Assembly: GCF_002204745.1 (NCBI RefSeq)
Contig: NZ_NIRR01000003.1
Span: forward strand, 124,001 to 188,000
Reading direction: 5' to 3'
Source: Hymenobacter amundsenii
GTDB taxonomy: Bacteria > Bacteroidota > Bacteroidia > Cytophagales > Hymenobacteraceae
Length of the DNA stretch: 64,000 nt
The number at the start of each line of letters is the position of its first letter. Positions within the stretch are counted from its first letter, which is position 1. The translations under genes and the position numbers were made by a program. Under the pieces are notes generated by a model. It was not told where the DNA came from, searched no databases, and saw nothing but the letters and a program-made list of their open reading frames with translations. Positions 24,521 through 32,504 of the stretch are shown here, piece by piece.

Positions 24521-25558
24521 TTGTCTGATTTGCTGACTGCGTTGCTCGACAGCGTGCGGTATTCCACGCTGGCCAGCTACAGCTGGGAGCAGCCGCGCTT
24601 GCTGCTGCTGCTGCCACTGGTGCCGCTGCTGCTCGTGCTGCGCTGGGCACTGGCCCGGCGGCGGCGCTCACAACTGGGCGTAGCCTTCGTGCGCGGCCAG
24701 CTCCCGCGCGACTGGAGCGCGGTGCTGCGTTTCATCCCCGATCTGGTGCTGGCCCTAAGCCTGAGCTTCGGGCTGGTGGCCCTGGCCCGCCCCCAGCGCA
24801 CCGACGAGCGGGTGGTGCAAACCGGCCAGGGCATCGATATTGTGTTGGTGCTCGACGTATCGGCCTCCATGGAGCTGCAAGACTTGCGTCCTAACCGCCT
24901 CGAAGCCGCCAAGCGCGTCGCCCTCGATTTCCTGGACGGGCGCCGCGGCGACCGGGTGGGGCTGGTGGTATTTGCCGGCGACGCCTACTCGCTCGCTCCC
25001 CTCACCACCGACTACGACCTGCTGCGCGAAAACCTGCAGGGCCTGCGTCTGGGCATGATTCCCAACGACGGCACGGCCATCGGCACGGCCCTGGGCGTGG
25101 CCACCAACCGCCTGCGCGACTCGCCCTCGCCCACCAAAGTATGCATCCTGATTTCCGATGGCGAGAACACGGCCGGCTCGCTCGACCCACTTACTTCGGC
25201 CCAGCTGGCCCACGCCTACGGCCTCAAGCTCTACACTATTGGGCTGGGCCAGGATGGCCTCGTGCCCTACGGCACCGACGAAACCGGCCAGCCCCGCTTC
25301 ATAGACACCCGCCTCGACGAAACCACCATGCGCCAGATTGCCCAGGCCGGCGAGGGTCGCTTTTTCCGCGCCACCGACAACGCCGGCCTCCGCCAGGTGT
25401 TCCAGCAAATCAACCGCTACGAGAAGTCCGAAATCAAGCAGACTCGCTACCGCAACACCCAGGACTACTACCGCACCTACCTCTACTGGTGCCTGGGCCT
25501 GTGGCTGGTCTGGCTGGGGCTCAAAAACACCTTCCTCACCAACGCGCTGGAAGACTAA
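24521..25558 (+). CDS. VWA domain membrane protein, BatA-like
   Basis: The frame begins with TTG at 24521; no better ATG precedes the first helix. The 345-residue protein has two N-terminal membrane helices (LLLLLPLVPLLLVLRWAL and FIPDLVLALSLSFGLVAL). A von Willebrand A domain with an intact metal site follows: DVSASM near 111, Thr in NDGTAIGTALG and Asp in LISDGENT. A last hydrophobic segment (YLYWCLGLWLVWLGL) is at the C-terminus. This is the BatA layout of Bacteroidota, whose partners are MoxR, DUF58 and BatB proteins. A DUF58 gene occurs at 41.2-42.1 kb but not adjacent. Confidence 0.85.
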   Translation: MSDLLTALLDSVRYSTLASYSWEQPRLLLLLPLVPLLLVLRWALARRRRSQLGVAFVRGQLPRDWSAVLRFIPDLVLALSLSFGLVALARPQRTDERVVQTGQGIDIVLVLDVSASMELQDLRPNRLEAAKRVALDFLDGRRGDRVGLVVFAGDAYSLAPLTTDYDLLRENLQGLRLGMIPNDGTAIGTALGVATNRLRDSPSPTKVCILISDGENTAGSLDPLTSAQLAHAYGLKLYTIGLGQDGLVPYGTDETGQPRFIDTRLDETTMRQIAQAGEGRFFRATDNAGLRQVFQQINRYEKSEIKQTRYRNTQDYYRTYLYWCLGLWLVWLGLKNTFLTNALED

Positions 25559-25753
25559 ATCGCTGATTCGCGCTGATTTTTTCGCTGATAACGCAGATTC
25601 GTTTACGCTGTTCCGGTGCTGGATTTGGCACTTGGAGCATAACCCTAGGGAACTTGGGCGGTTGTTGAGCTAACCAAAACAGGGTATTATTTCATCCGTT
25701 GCCTAAGCTGCATTCAAGAATCAGCGTCAGCAGCGAAAAACCCGTAAAAATCT
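25559..25753. repeat. Intergenic region with imperfect inverted repeat
   Basis: The left part has AATCGCTGATTCGCGCTGAT and TTTTTTCGCTGATAACGC. The right part has the complementary AATCAGCGTCAGCAGCGAAA and TAAAAATCTGTGATT. No gene is seen. It looks like another degenerate palindromic unit. Confidence 0.45.
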
Positions 25754-26416
25754 GTGATTAAGGACAACCTGCACCGCATCGAGCAAACCCTGACCGGCAC
25801 CAATGCCCGACTGGTCACCGTGACTAAAACGCACCCCGTAGAGGTACTACGCGAGGCGTACGAGGCCGGGGCGCGCCTTTTTGGTGAGAATCGGGCCCAG
25901 GAAATGGCCGCCAAGCAACCCGAGTTGCCCACCGACGTGGAGTGGCATCTCATCGGGCACCTGCAAACCAATAAGGTCAAGTACATTGCGCCCTTCGTGC
26001 ATACTATCCAGAGCATCGACAGCCTGAAACTGCTGCTCGAAATCGAGAAGCAGGCCGCCAAATCCGACCGGATTATTGAGGGCCTGCTCCAGTTCCAGAT
26101 TGCCGACGAGGACACCAAAACCGGCCTCACGCTGTCCGAAGCTGAAGAAATTCTGAATTCCGGCGAGTACCGCGCTCTGCGTCACGTACGCCTGACCGGC
26201 GTGATGGGCGTGGCTACCAACACTACCGACGAAGACCAGCTGCGCCGCGAGTTTCGGCAGTTGCGCGGCTACTTCGACAAGCTCAAAAGCCTGTATTTCG
26301 CCGATGAACCTACGTTCCGGGAGGTATCGATGGGCATGAGTTCCGACTACCCACTGGCCCTGCGCGAAGGCAGCACCCTGATCCGGGTGGGCAGTGCTAT
26401 TTTTGGGGCCCGCTAG
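25754..26416 (+). CDS. YggS/PLPBP family pyridoxal phosphate homeostasis protein
   Basis: A 220-residue protein that binds PLP on an alanine-racemase-like barrel but has no known catalytic activity; it balances vitamin B6 pools. The start is GTG at 25754. The PLP Lys is in VTVTKTHPVE near residue 25. Other marks are FGENRAQEMAAK, WHLIGHLQTNKVK, GVMGVAT and SMGMSSDYPLAL. Length is slightly below the usual 230. It lies behind a palindromic spacer. Confidence 0.92.
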   Translation: MIKDNLHRIEQTLTGTNARLVTVTKTHPVEVLREAYEAGARLFGENRAQEMAAKQPELPTDVEWHLIGHLQTNKVKYIAPFVHTIQSIDSLKLLLEIEKQAAKSDRIIEGLLQFQIADEDTKTGLTLSEAEEILNSGEYRALRHVRLTGVMGVATNTTDEDQLRREFRQLRGYFDKLKSLYFADEPTFREVSMGMSSDYPLALREGSTLIRVGSAIFGAR

Positions 26417-26423
26417 CCTCCGG

Positions 26424-26545
26424 CCCTCATACTAAGCGAAGCCGGAGGCGCAGTCGAAGCATCTCTACTGCGTCGTTGCAGTAAGCATGATTACCATGGC
26501 GGTAGAGATGCTACGGCTACGGCTGCGCCTTCGCTCAGCATGACG
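26424..26545. repeat. Dispersed inverted repeat, GTCATGCTGAGC family
   Basis: The right end has CGCTCAGCATGACG and an internal GCGGTAGAGATGCT. The left end has AAGCGAAGCCGGAGGCGCAG and GTCGAAGCATCTCTAC. The left outer end has drifted (CTCATACTAAGC). It lies between the YggS and DUF423 genes. Confidence 0.8.
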
Positions 26546-26575
26546 CTCAATTTTTAACAACCAAAACCACCATCC

Positions 26576-26953
26576 ATGACTGCTCGCCTCATCATCCAAC
26601 TAGCCGCTTTGCTCGGCGCTCTGAGCGTGGGCATTGGGGCCTTCGCGGCGCATGGGCTGCGCAAGAGCCTGGAGGCCGCCGGACGCTTCGAGACCTTCGA
26701 AACGGCCGTGCGCTACCAGTTCTTCCACACGATGGCGCTGTTCGGTATTGGGCTGCTGCTGCTGGCGCGGCCCGAGCTACGCAGCCTGGGTACCGTGGCC
26801 TGGCTGTGGCTGGGTGGTATTTTCGTGTTCAGCGGCTCGCTCTATGTGCTTTGCCTGACGGGCATCACCAAACTCGGGGCTGTTACGCCCATCGGCGGCC
26901 TACTCTTCATTGCCGGCTGGATTATGCTGGCGCTGGCCGCCCGCCAGTTGTAG
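26576..26953 (+). CDS. DUF423 family membrane protein
   Basis: A 125-residue inner-membrane protein with four hydrophobic segments. The DUF423 marks are present: LGALSVGIGAFAAHGLRK in helix 1, then FETAVRYQFFHTMALFGIG and the closing GGLLFIAGWIMLAL. The family (E. coli YgdD) is widespread and without known function. It shares a symmetrical terminator with the convergent DUF1573 gene. Confidence 0.9.
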   Translation: MTARLIIQLAALLGALSVGIGAFAAHGLRKSLEAAGRFETFETAVRYQFFHTMALFGIGLLLLARPELRSLGTVAWLWLGGIFVFSGSLYVLCLTGITKLGAVTPIGGLLFIAGWIMLALAARQL

Positions 26954-26975
26954 AACAAGCCTGCAACTCAGCAAC

Positions 26976-27010
26976 AAAAAAGCGCTCCCGTTTTGGGGAG
27001 GCGCTTTTTT
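26976..27010. terminator. Bidirectional terminator
   Basis: A stem of AAAAAAGCGCTCCC with its near complement GGGAGGCGCTTTTTT lies between convergent genes. Both strands have a T run. Confidence 0.85.
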
Positions 27011-27033
27011 AGTTGAATAACCGGGCGAAGAAA

Positions 27034-27567
27034 TTACGACTTCTTCTTGGCTTTGATTTTCCGGTCGTCCATTTTGAGCTTCTGTTTGCCATCGGGGGCC
27101 GACTCGTTCACCGCCGCCTCGGCAGCATTGACAGGGGCTGCCTGCAGGGCCGCGCCGGCCTCTTTCACGTCGCCTACAATGGCCACCATGGCGTTGCCGC
27201 CTACTGAGTTCGACTCAACAGTCAGAACCTTGTTCTGCATGCCATACTTGCCGGCCGAGTTGAACTTGGCCGTGACGGTGCCGCTCTTACCGGGCATGAT
27301 GGGCTCGCGGGTCCAGTCGGGCGTGGTGCAACCGCAGGTAACGCCAATATTGGCAATCACCAACGGCTGGGTGCCCACGTTCTTGAACTTGAAAGTGTGG
27401 TCGACCACGTCGCCGGTGCGGATGGCGCCGAAGTCGAACTTCTGCTCTTCAAACTGAATCTGGGGACCGGCCACTTTGGCTTGGGCGTTGGCCGGCTGCA
27501 CCGACTGCGCCTGGGTGCTCAGCCCCATCACCGAAAGCGACAGAGCCAGAAAAAGGACTTTTTTCAT
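27034..27567 (-). CDS. DUF1573 domain secreted protein
   Basis: The start at 27567 (MKKVLFLALSLSVMG) gives a signal peptide ending near STQAQS. The mature protein carries the DUF1573 immunoglobulin-like domain with FEEQKFDFGAIRTGDVVDHT, then FKFKNVGTQPLVI and the Cys-bearing VTCGCTTPDW. A Lys-rich tail (KQKLKMDDRKIKAKKKS) follows an Ala-rich linker. The domain is very common in Bacteroidota envelope proteins; the function is unknown. Confidence 0.9.
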   Translation of the reverse strand: MKKVLFLALSLSVMGLSTQAQSVQPANAQAKVAGPQIQFEEQKFDFGAIRTGDVVDHTFKFKNVGTQPLVIANIGVTCGCTTPDWTREPIMPGKSGTVTAKFNSAGKYGMQNKVLTVESNSVGGNAMVAIVGDVKEAGAALQAAPVNAAEAAVNESAPDGKQKLKMDDRKIKAKKKS

Positions 27568-27716
27568 GGTAGAAGGGGATAAAAGACAGGTGAAAATACG
27601 CAAAAATCTGCAATGGGCTAGCCTGCCAACTTTCGGGCCAGCGTTGCGGCCGCGCCGCTTTTCGAATCAACAACGGCCGGGAACGTTCTGGTTCGCCGCC
27701 CCCGCGCTGGGCGGGT

Positions 27717-29141
27717 TTAATCTTCGGCCGGGTCGCCGAGCAGCTTCTGGTTGAAGTTAAGTAAAAACAGCTTTTCGGAGGAACGGGTGACAGCCGTGTA
27801 GAGCCAACGAGCAAACTCGGAATTCACCATATCGTCCTTCAGATAGCCGTGGTCGACGAATACGGCCTGCCACTGGCCGCCCTGGGCTTTGTGGCAGGTG
27901 AGGGCGTAGGCGAATTTCACCTGCAACGCGTTCAGAAACGGGTCTTTGCGCAGGGCCGCGCTGCGCTCTTTTTTGGTGGTGAGGTGGTCGTAATCCATGC
28001 CCACGGCCTCGTAGAGGGCCTTGTTGCGGTCGGCGGGCAACGAGGGGCTTTCGGTGTGCAGGGTGTCGAGCAGCAGCTTTACTTCCAGGTCGGGCTCGTC
28101 GGGATAGTCGACGAGGCGCACGCGGGCGTCGGCGAAGCGGAAGCCGAACTCCTCGGTGGTCCGGATGATTTTAACCACCTGCACGAAGTCACCGTTGGCC
28201 AGGAAGCCGATGTCGGAATCCTTGGGTAGCCAGTAGTAGTTGTTGCGCACCACCATTAGGTAGTCGCCCGATTCAATCTCGTCCTCGGCCTCGAACAGAA
28301 TGCGGCGGATGTACTGGTTGTATTGGTTGGCGTTCTTGTTGGAGCGGCAGATAATGGTGCTATTCTCGTGGCCGAACTGCTTGTAGGCCCAGCGCAGGCC
28401 GTCTTCGAGCTTGTCGGTGCCCATCGAGAAGATGTCGGGGTAGCCTTTAGTGAAGAACTGGATGCGCGGGTTTTCCTCGCGCAACTCCTCCCGCAGCACC
28501 GTGGCGTTCATCAGAATACCCGACTGCTCGGCCTGGCGCATCACCTGGCGCAGCTCCACCGAGCCCACTTCGGCCCGGAACCGGTCGCGCAGCAGCTCGG
28601 GGTCGAGGGCGGGGCTGAGCAACTGGCCCACCGGCGGCAGCTGGGCCGTGTCGCCGATGAGCAGCAGGCGGTTGGAGGGCTTCTCGAACACGAAATTCAT
28701 CACGTCGTCGAGCAGGCCATTCACGCCGAATGCCTTCTCGTCGGAAATCATCGAGGCCTCATCGACGATAAAGAGCGTGTCCTGGGCGCGGTTGGGCTGG
28801 CGCTGAAACGTGAGGCCCTGGGAGGGCGAGCCGCTGGTCTGGCGGTATATTTTCTTGTGGATGGTGCTGGCCGCCACGCCCGAGTAGGTGCTCATCACCT
28901 TGGCGGCGCGGCCGGTGGGGGCCATCAGCACGTATTTGCGGCCCATCTGGTGGAGCCACTGCACGAGCGCACTCACGACGGTAGTTTTGCCGGTACCGGC
29001 GTAGCCGCGCAGCACGAACGCCTTGCGCCCCGGCAGCGCATCGCCCAGAAACCCATCGAGCTGCCGAAACAGCGTGGCCTGGTCCTCGGTGGGCTCGAAG
29101 GGGAAATAATCTCTTACGGAAGGAGTTCTGACGCTTAGCAT
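27717..29141 (-). CDS. RecD/Dda-like superfamily 1 DNA helicase
   Basis: The start is ATG at 29141. A TTG three codons upstream lies inside the promoter box and is not used. The 474-residue ATPase has Walker A GYAGTGKTT at 46-54, motif Ia APTGRAAKVM, Walker B FIVDEASM, GDTAQLPPVG (motif III) and a C-terminal UvrD_C_2 block ALTCHKAQGGQW followed by YTAVTRSSEKLFLL. This matches 5'-3' helicases of the RecD2/Dda group involved in DNA repair or replication restart. No RecB or RecC partner is present. It follows the hypothetical gene by 32 bp but has its own promoter box. Confidence 0.9.
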   Translation of the reverse strand: MLSVRTPSVRDYFPFEPTEDQATLFRQLDGFLGDALPGRKAFVLRGYAGTGKTTVVSALVQWLHQMGRKYVLMAPTGRAAKVMSTYSGVAASTIHKKIYRQTSGSPSQGLTFQRQPNRAQDTLFIVDEASMISDEKAFGVNGLLDDVMNFVFEKPSNRLLLIGDTAQLPPVGQLLSPALDPELLRDRFRAEVGSVELRQVMRQAEQSGILMNATVLREELREENPRIQFFTKGYPDIFSMGTDKLEDGLRWAYKQFGHENSTIICRSNKNANQYNQYIRRILFEAEDEIESGDYLMVVRNNYYWLPKDSDIGFLANGDFVQVVKIIRTTEEFGFRFADARVRLVDYPDEPDLEVKLLLDTLHTESPSLPADRNKALYEAVGMDYDHLTTKKERSAALRKDPFLNALQVKFAYALTCHKAQGGQWQAVFVDHGYLKDDMVNSEFARWLYTAVTRSSEKLFLLNFNQKLLGDPAED

Positions 29142-29147
29142 ACTGGG

Positions 29148-29155
29148 CAAAGGTA
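29148..29155 (-). promoter_or_regulatory. -7 box TACCTTTG for the helicase gene
   Basis: Six bases separate the box from the ATG at 29141, so a leaderless transcript is expected. Confidence 0.6.
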
Positions 29156-29173
29156 CAGCATTGCGCTATGCAG

Positions 29174-29737
29174 CTACGGCAACGGCACCGCGTCGATAGT
29201 TGCTCGGTAAGTATGCTTCTGCCACAAACGAAATCCTTGCTTGAGGCTGCGTTGCAGCTTTTTCCGCTCCTCTCGTTTCCAGCCTGGGATCCAGGGTTTA
29301 GTGTGTGGACCATGAAAATCCGCTTTCCCGTCCTGATTTATCTGAAAAATACCGTCGTTGAAATAAAGCTTATCGAAAACCCGATTACGCACCGTACTCT
29401 TCCGGTCACCATCAAACGGCACGCTCACTCCCGAGCCCACATCGCTGAATGTATTCCAAATAGCCAGACACTCCTTGGGCGGACGCTTTTGTGGCTGCTG
29501 CAACCACTGCCACACGCAGTCTAAATCAATCATACCAGGCTCTGCTGCCTGCACATATATCTGAACGCCAAGCTTGGTAGCCAGTAGGCCGACCTCCTCA
29601 CTGGTTGCGAATAGCGGGACATTACCCCGAGCATCCGCCCAGTACTGCTCTCGTTCGGGCCATTCAATCCACAACGAATAGCCGTCCTGCCGTTGCCAGC
29701 GCAACCAACTCACAAAAAAACCTGCTTTCTCTTCCAT
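29174..29737 (-). CDS. Hypothetical protein, unrecognised
   Basis: A 187-residue soluble protein rich in Trp and aromatic residues (SWLRWQRQ, WIEWPEREQYW, VWQWLQQ). It carries an acidic first half and a basic, aromatic C-terminus (PWIPGWKREERKKLQRSLKQ). No family is recognised; size and composition recall immunity-type or SMI1-like proteins, but no motif proves that. It starts three bases after the stop of the thioesterase gene, so translation is probably coupled. It is AT-richer than its neighbours. Confidence 0.6.
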   Translation of the reverse strand: MEEKAGFFVSWLRWQRQDGYSLWIEWPEREQYWADARGNVPLFATSEEVGLLATKLGVQIYVQAAEPGMIDLDCVWQWLQQPQKRPPKECLAIWNTFSDVGSGVSVPFDGDRKSTVRNRVFDKLYFNDGIFQINQDGKADFHGPHTKPWIPGWKREERKKLQRSLKQGFRLWQKHTYRATIDAVPLP

Positions 29738-29740
29738 ATA

Positions 29741-30187
29741 TCAACTGGGCTCAATTACAGCCATTGTGGCGGTGGCCTTGGCAATCAGCTTGTCGTCGCA
29801 CCAAACCTCCGATTCGCAGAAGTGCAGGCGGCGGCCGGCCTTGAGCACCCAGCCTACGGCCCGCAGGCGCTGGCCCACGCCGGGGTGCAGGTAGCTGGTT
29901 TTGAGCTCCACCGTGACTACGCCCGTGCCTTCGGGCACCAGCGTCACGGCCGCGAAGCCGGCTACCAGATCGGCCATCGTGGCCACGAGGCCGCCGTGGG
30001 CGAAGCCGGTGTGCTGCTGGTGTTGCTGCTCTAGGACTAGCTCGGCTTCGATGCGGCCAGGCGCTATCAGGGTGAGATTGGCCCCGATATGGTGCATGAA
30101 GTGCTGGCGGACCAGCTTGCGGCGGATGCGGGCTTCGAGGGACTGGGGTGTTTCGGGAGTTGCAGGCGTTGGTTCGGGCGTCGTCAT
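29741..30187 (-). CDS. PaaI-type hotdog thioesterase
   Basis: A 148-residue hotdog-fold acyl-CoA thioesterase. The catalytic helix block HTGFAHGGLVATMADLVAGFAA carries the conserved HGG and the acid, and is followed by VTVELKTSYLHPGVGQRLRA and the final strand. The N-terminus is Pro/Thr-rich and poorly ordered, which makes the choice between 30187 and an ATG three codons upstream uncertain. Substrates in the family are aromatic or medium-chain acyl-CoAs. It is tightly spaced with the hypothetical gene downstream. Confidence 0.88.
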   Translation of the reverse strand: MTTPEPTPATPETPQSLEARIRRKLVRQHFMHHIGANLTLIAPGRIEAELVLEQQHQQHTGFAHGGLVATMADLVAGFAAVTLVPEGTGVVTVELKTSYLHPGVGQRLRAVGWVLKAGRRLHFCESEVWCDDKLIAKATATMAVIEPS

Positions 30188-30275
30188 AGGGGGCAAAGTT
30201 GGGGATTTCTGGTGGCTCCCCGCGCGCGGCGGCTGGCAATAGAAGCGCGGCGGGGGCGTTGTGGGCGCAGGTTGC

Positions 30276-30283
30276 TAGCTTTG
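30276..30283 (+). promoter_or_regulatory. -7 box TAGCTTTG for the NUDIX gene
   Basis: It ends 35 bases before the ATG at 30319. Confidence 0.5.
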
Positions 30284-30318
30284 CCCGGCGGCCCGCCCGC
30301 TTTTTCTGTTCTGTTGCT

Positions 30319-30825
30319 ATGGATTCCTCTTTCTCTGCCCACCCCCACGATTTGCTTCAGGCCTACGCCGGCGTAGCCCGGGTGCGGGTGTGCGGCCTGC
30401 TGGTGCAGGAGGGCACGTTGCTGCTCACCGCCCACCGGGGCCTGCTGCCCAACGAGCAGCTGTTCTGGTCGCCACCGGGCGGGGGCTGGCACTTCGGCGA
30501 AACCTTGCAGCACTGCCTACGGCGCGAATTTGAAGAAGAAACAGGCTTGGCTGTGCGGGTAGGCCGTTTTCTGCACCTGCACGAGTACCAGGGCCCTGGC
30601 TTGCAGGCGCTGGAGCTGTTCTTTGAGGTGCTGCCCCTCGATGCCACCGCTATGCCCCGCCTCGGCCACGACCCCGAGCATGCCCCCAATGCCCAACTGC
30701 TGACCCGCCTCGAATTTGTGGCCCCGCGCCAGTTAACGCAGCTGCCGCCCGCGCAGGTGCACCCGGTGCTGCGCGACCTCATCAGTACCGACGACGTGTT
30801 TATCCCTCAAACGCGGTTTCAGTAA
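30319..30825 (+). CDS. NUDIX hydrolase
   Basis: The start at 30319 (MDSSFSAHPHDLL) follows a promoter box. The 168-residue protein has a complete NUDIX box, GGGWHFGETLQHCL followed by REFEEETG, near residues 56-77. It should hydrolyse a nucleoside diphosphate linked to another moiety. The strand before it (VRVCGLLVQEGTLLLTAHRG) is typical. The C-terminal part contains HPVLRDLISTDD. The substrate is unknown. The next gene, DUF3822, follows with its own promoter box. Confidence 0.92.
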   Translation: MDSSFSAHPHDLLQAYAGVARVRVCGLLVQEGTLLLTAHRGLLPNEQLFWSPPGGGWHFGETLQHCLRREFEEETGLAVRVGRFLHLHEYQGPGLQALELFFEVLPLDATAMPRLGHDPEHAPNAQLLTRLEFVAPRQLTQLPPAQVHPVLRDLISTDDVFIPQTRFQ

Positions 30826-30838
30826 AGAAGGCCTTTTG

Positions 30839-30846
30839 TACCTTTG
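30839..30846 (+). promoter_or_regulatory. -7 box TACCTTTG for DUF3822
   Basis: It lies 74 bases before the ATG at 30921 and overlaps the sequence just after the NUDIX stop. Confidence 0.5.
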
Positions 30847-30920
30847 GCGGGCCGGGGCCGAGTGCCGCCGCCCAGGCTGTTTCTCCCCTCCCCGATTTCC
30901 TGCCTCCTCTCCTGCTGCCC

Positions 30921-31808
30921 ATGTCGCCTACTGTTACTGCTGCTTCTCTGGTCCCGGCGGCCCTGCACCGCCTGCGCGACGAAACCCTGGACCCGCAGCA
31001 GTTGGCGGCCTACAACCTTTACCTCACGGCCGGGCCCGCTGGCCTGCGCCTGGGTGTAGCCGATGTGAAGCGCAACAAGTTTGTGGCCCTCGAAGAGTAC
31101 GCCGCGCCGGAAGCCGATACTACCCTGGCCCAGCAGCTGGCCGCCCTGGCCACCGACCACGATTTGCTGGGCCGTACCGGCTGGAACCGGGTGCGGCTGG
31201 CCGTGCATAACCGCGCCTTCACGCTGCTGCCCGCCCCCCTGTTCCGGCCCGGCGACGAAACCGCCTACCTGGGCCTGCACCACGCCCTCGACACCCGCCA
31301 CGAATCGGTGCACGCCTACACCCATGGGGGCCCCGACATCGTGAGTTTGTTTGCGACCGACCGCTCGCTGAGCACTTGGTTCAAGCAGACCTACCCCGCT
31401 GGCCGCCTCGTGCACCGCACCAGCGCCCTGCTGCAGGGCGTGCTGCAACAGAGCGAGAACAACGGTCCGGCCCGGGTGTACCTGAGCATTGGCCCCCGCC
31501 AGCTTACCATCCTCGTGATGCGGGGCAAACAGCTGCAACTCTGCAACGTATTCCCCTACAGCACCCCCGAAGACCTTATTTACTACGTTATCCTGGTGAT
31601 GCAGGAGCTTCAGCTCAACCCCGACCAGGACCCGGTAATGGTCTGGGGCGACCTAACCCACGATTCGGAGCTGTTCAGCATCCTGCGCAAGTATGTCCGT
31701 AACCTGCGCTTCGGCAACCGCCCCTTCGACCTGGGCTACAGCTACCGCCTCAACGACCTGTTCGAGTACCGCTATTTCGAGCTCTTCGCCCTGCACTTGT
31801 GCGAATAA
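30921..31808 (+). CDS. DUF3822 family protein
   Basis: A 295-residue protein of the Bacteroidota-specific DUF3822 family. The fold is thought to be actin-like (an ASKHA relative), but the function is unknown. Visible family blocks are YNLYLTAGPAGLRLGVADV, VRLAVHNRAFTLLPAPLF, then RVYLSIGPRQLTILVMRG and a C-terminal FGNRPFDLGYSYRLNDLFEY. It stands directly before coaD, the usual order in this phylum (often with rsmD between them, absent here). The two are separated by a palindromic spacer of about 130 bp. Confidence 0.9.
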   Translation: MSPTVTAASLVPAALHRLRDETLDPQQLAAYNLYLTAGPAGLRLGVADVKRNKFVALEEYAAPEADTTLAQQLAALATDHDLLGRTGWNRVRLAVHNRAFTLLPAPLFRPGDETAYLGLHHALDTRHESVHAYTHGGPDIVSLFATDRSLSTWFKQTYPAGRLVHRTSALLQGVLQQSENNGPARVYLSIGPRQLTILVMRGKQLQLCNVFPYSTPEDLIYYVILVMQELQLNPDQDPVMVWGDLTHDSELFSILRKYVRNLRFGNRPFDLGYSYRLNDLFEYRYFELFALHLCE

Positions 31809-31939
31809 GTGAGTGAGTGACTCGGTGAATGAGTGAGTCTGACAGCTGCTTCGCCCTGACTCCCCGCACTCAATACGGAGCACTTTTTTTCTTTGCCTCT
31901 CCAGAACATCATCACTCATTCACCGAGTCGCTCATTCAC
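31809..31939. repeat. Inverted repeat bracketing the coaD upstream region
   Basis: Arms of 26 bases (31809-31834 and 31914-31939) match with two mismatches and contain GACTCGGTGAATGAGT. They begin at the DUF3822 stop and end six bases before the coaD ATG. Confidence 0.7.
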
Positions 31940-31944
31940 TGCCC

Positions 31945-32406
31945 ATGCGTATCGCCCTGTTTCCCGGCTCCTTCGACCCTTTCACCAACGGCCACCTCGA
32001 CGTGGTGCGCCGGGGCACCGAGCTGTTCGATGAGGTGATTATCGCCATCGGTAACAACAGCAGCAAGCAGCGCTACTTGCCGGTAGAAGTGATGCAGGGC
32101 ATGATCGAGGACGTATTTCGCGATGAGCCCCAGGTGTCGGTACGGTCTTACAAGGGCCTAACGGCCGATTTTGCCCGCGAAGTAGGTGCCCGGTTTCTGC
32201 TGCGCGGCCTGCGCAATACCACCGACTTCGAGTACGAAAACACCATTGCCCAGGCCAACCGCCACGTCAACCCGGCCCTCGAAACCGTATTCCTCATCAC
32301 CTCCCCGGCCCTGGCGGCCATCAGCAGCACCATCATCCGAGAAATCCACCGTTTCGGCGGCAACGTCGACGATTTCGTACCCTTCACACTGCCGAAATAC
32401 GAGTAA
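31945..32406 (+). CDS. coaD: Pantetheine-phosphate adenylyltransferase
   Basis: The enzyme transfers AMP from ATP to 4'-phosphopantetheine in coenzyme A synthesis. The 153-residue chain has the nucleotidyltransferase motif FPGSFDPFTNGHLDVV with the T/HxGH-like NGHL, the conserved Arg in LLRGLRNTTDFEYE, and the ISSTIIREI motif near residue 128. Length is exactly that of the family. The gene follows DUF3822 as in related genomes. Confidence 0.97.
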   Translation: MRIALFPGSFDPFTNGHLDVVRRGTELFDEVIIAIGNNSSKQRYLPVEVMQGMIEDVFRDEPQVSVRSYKGLTADFAREVGARFLLRGLRNTTDFEYENTIAQANRHVNPALETVFLITSPALAAISSTIIREIHRFGGNVDDFVPFTLPKYE

Positions 32407-32494
32407 GTTCAGCCCCAGGCAGCAAAAGGCAGCGCCGCTCAACGGCCCTTACGGGTAAGTTGAGCGGCGCTGCCTCTTGCTGCCTGGGGCTGAC
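32407..32494. repeat. Long inverted repeat behind coaD
   Basis: Arms 32407-32443 and 32459-32494 (about 36 nt) match with one mismatch and one extra base; the loop is 15 nt. It starts right after the coaD stop and lies between convergent genes, so it probably terminates both. Confidence 0.8.
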
Positions 32495-32504
32495 TTTGCT
32501 ACCC

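Noticed and set aside
29146-29150. TTG start three codons before the helicase ATG
   Set aside because: The codon is part of the TACCTTTG promoter box and would lie upstream of the transcript.
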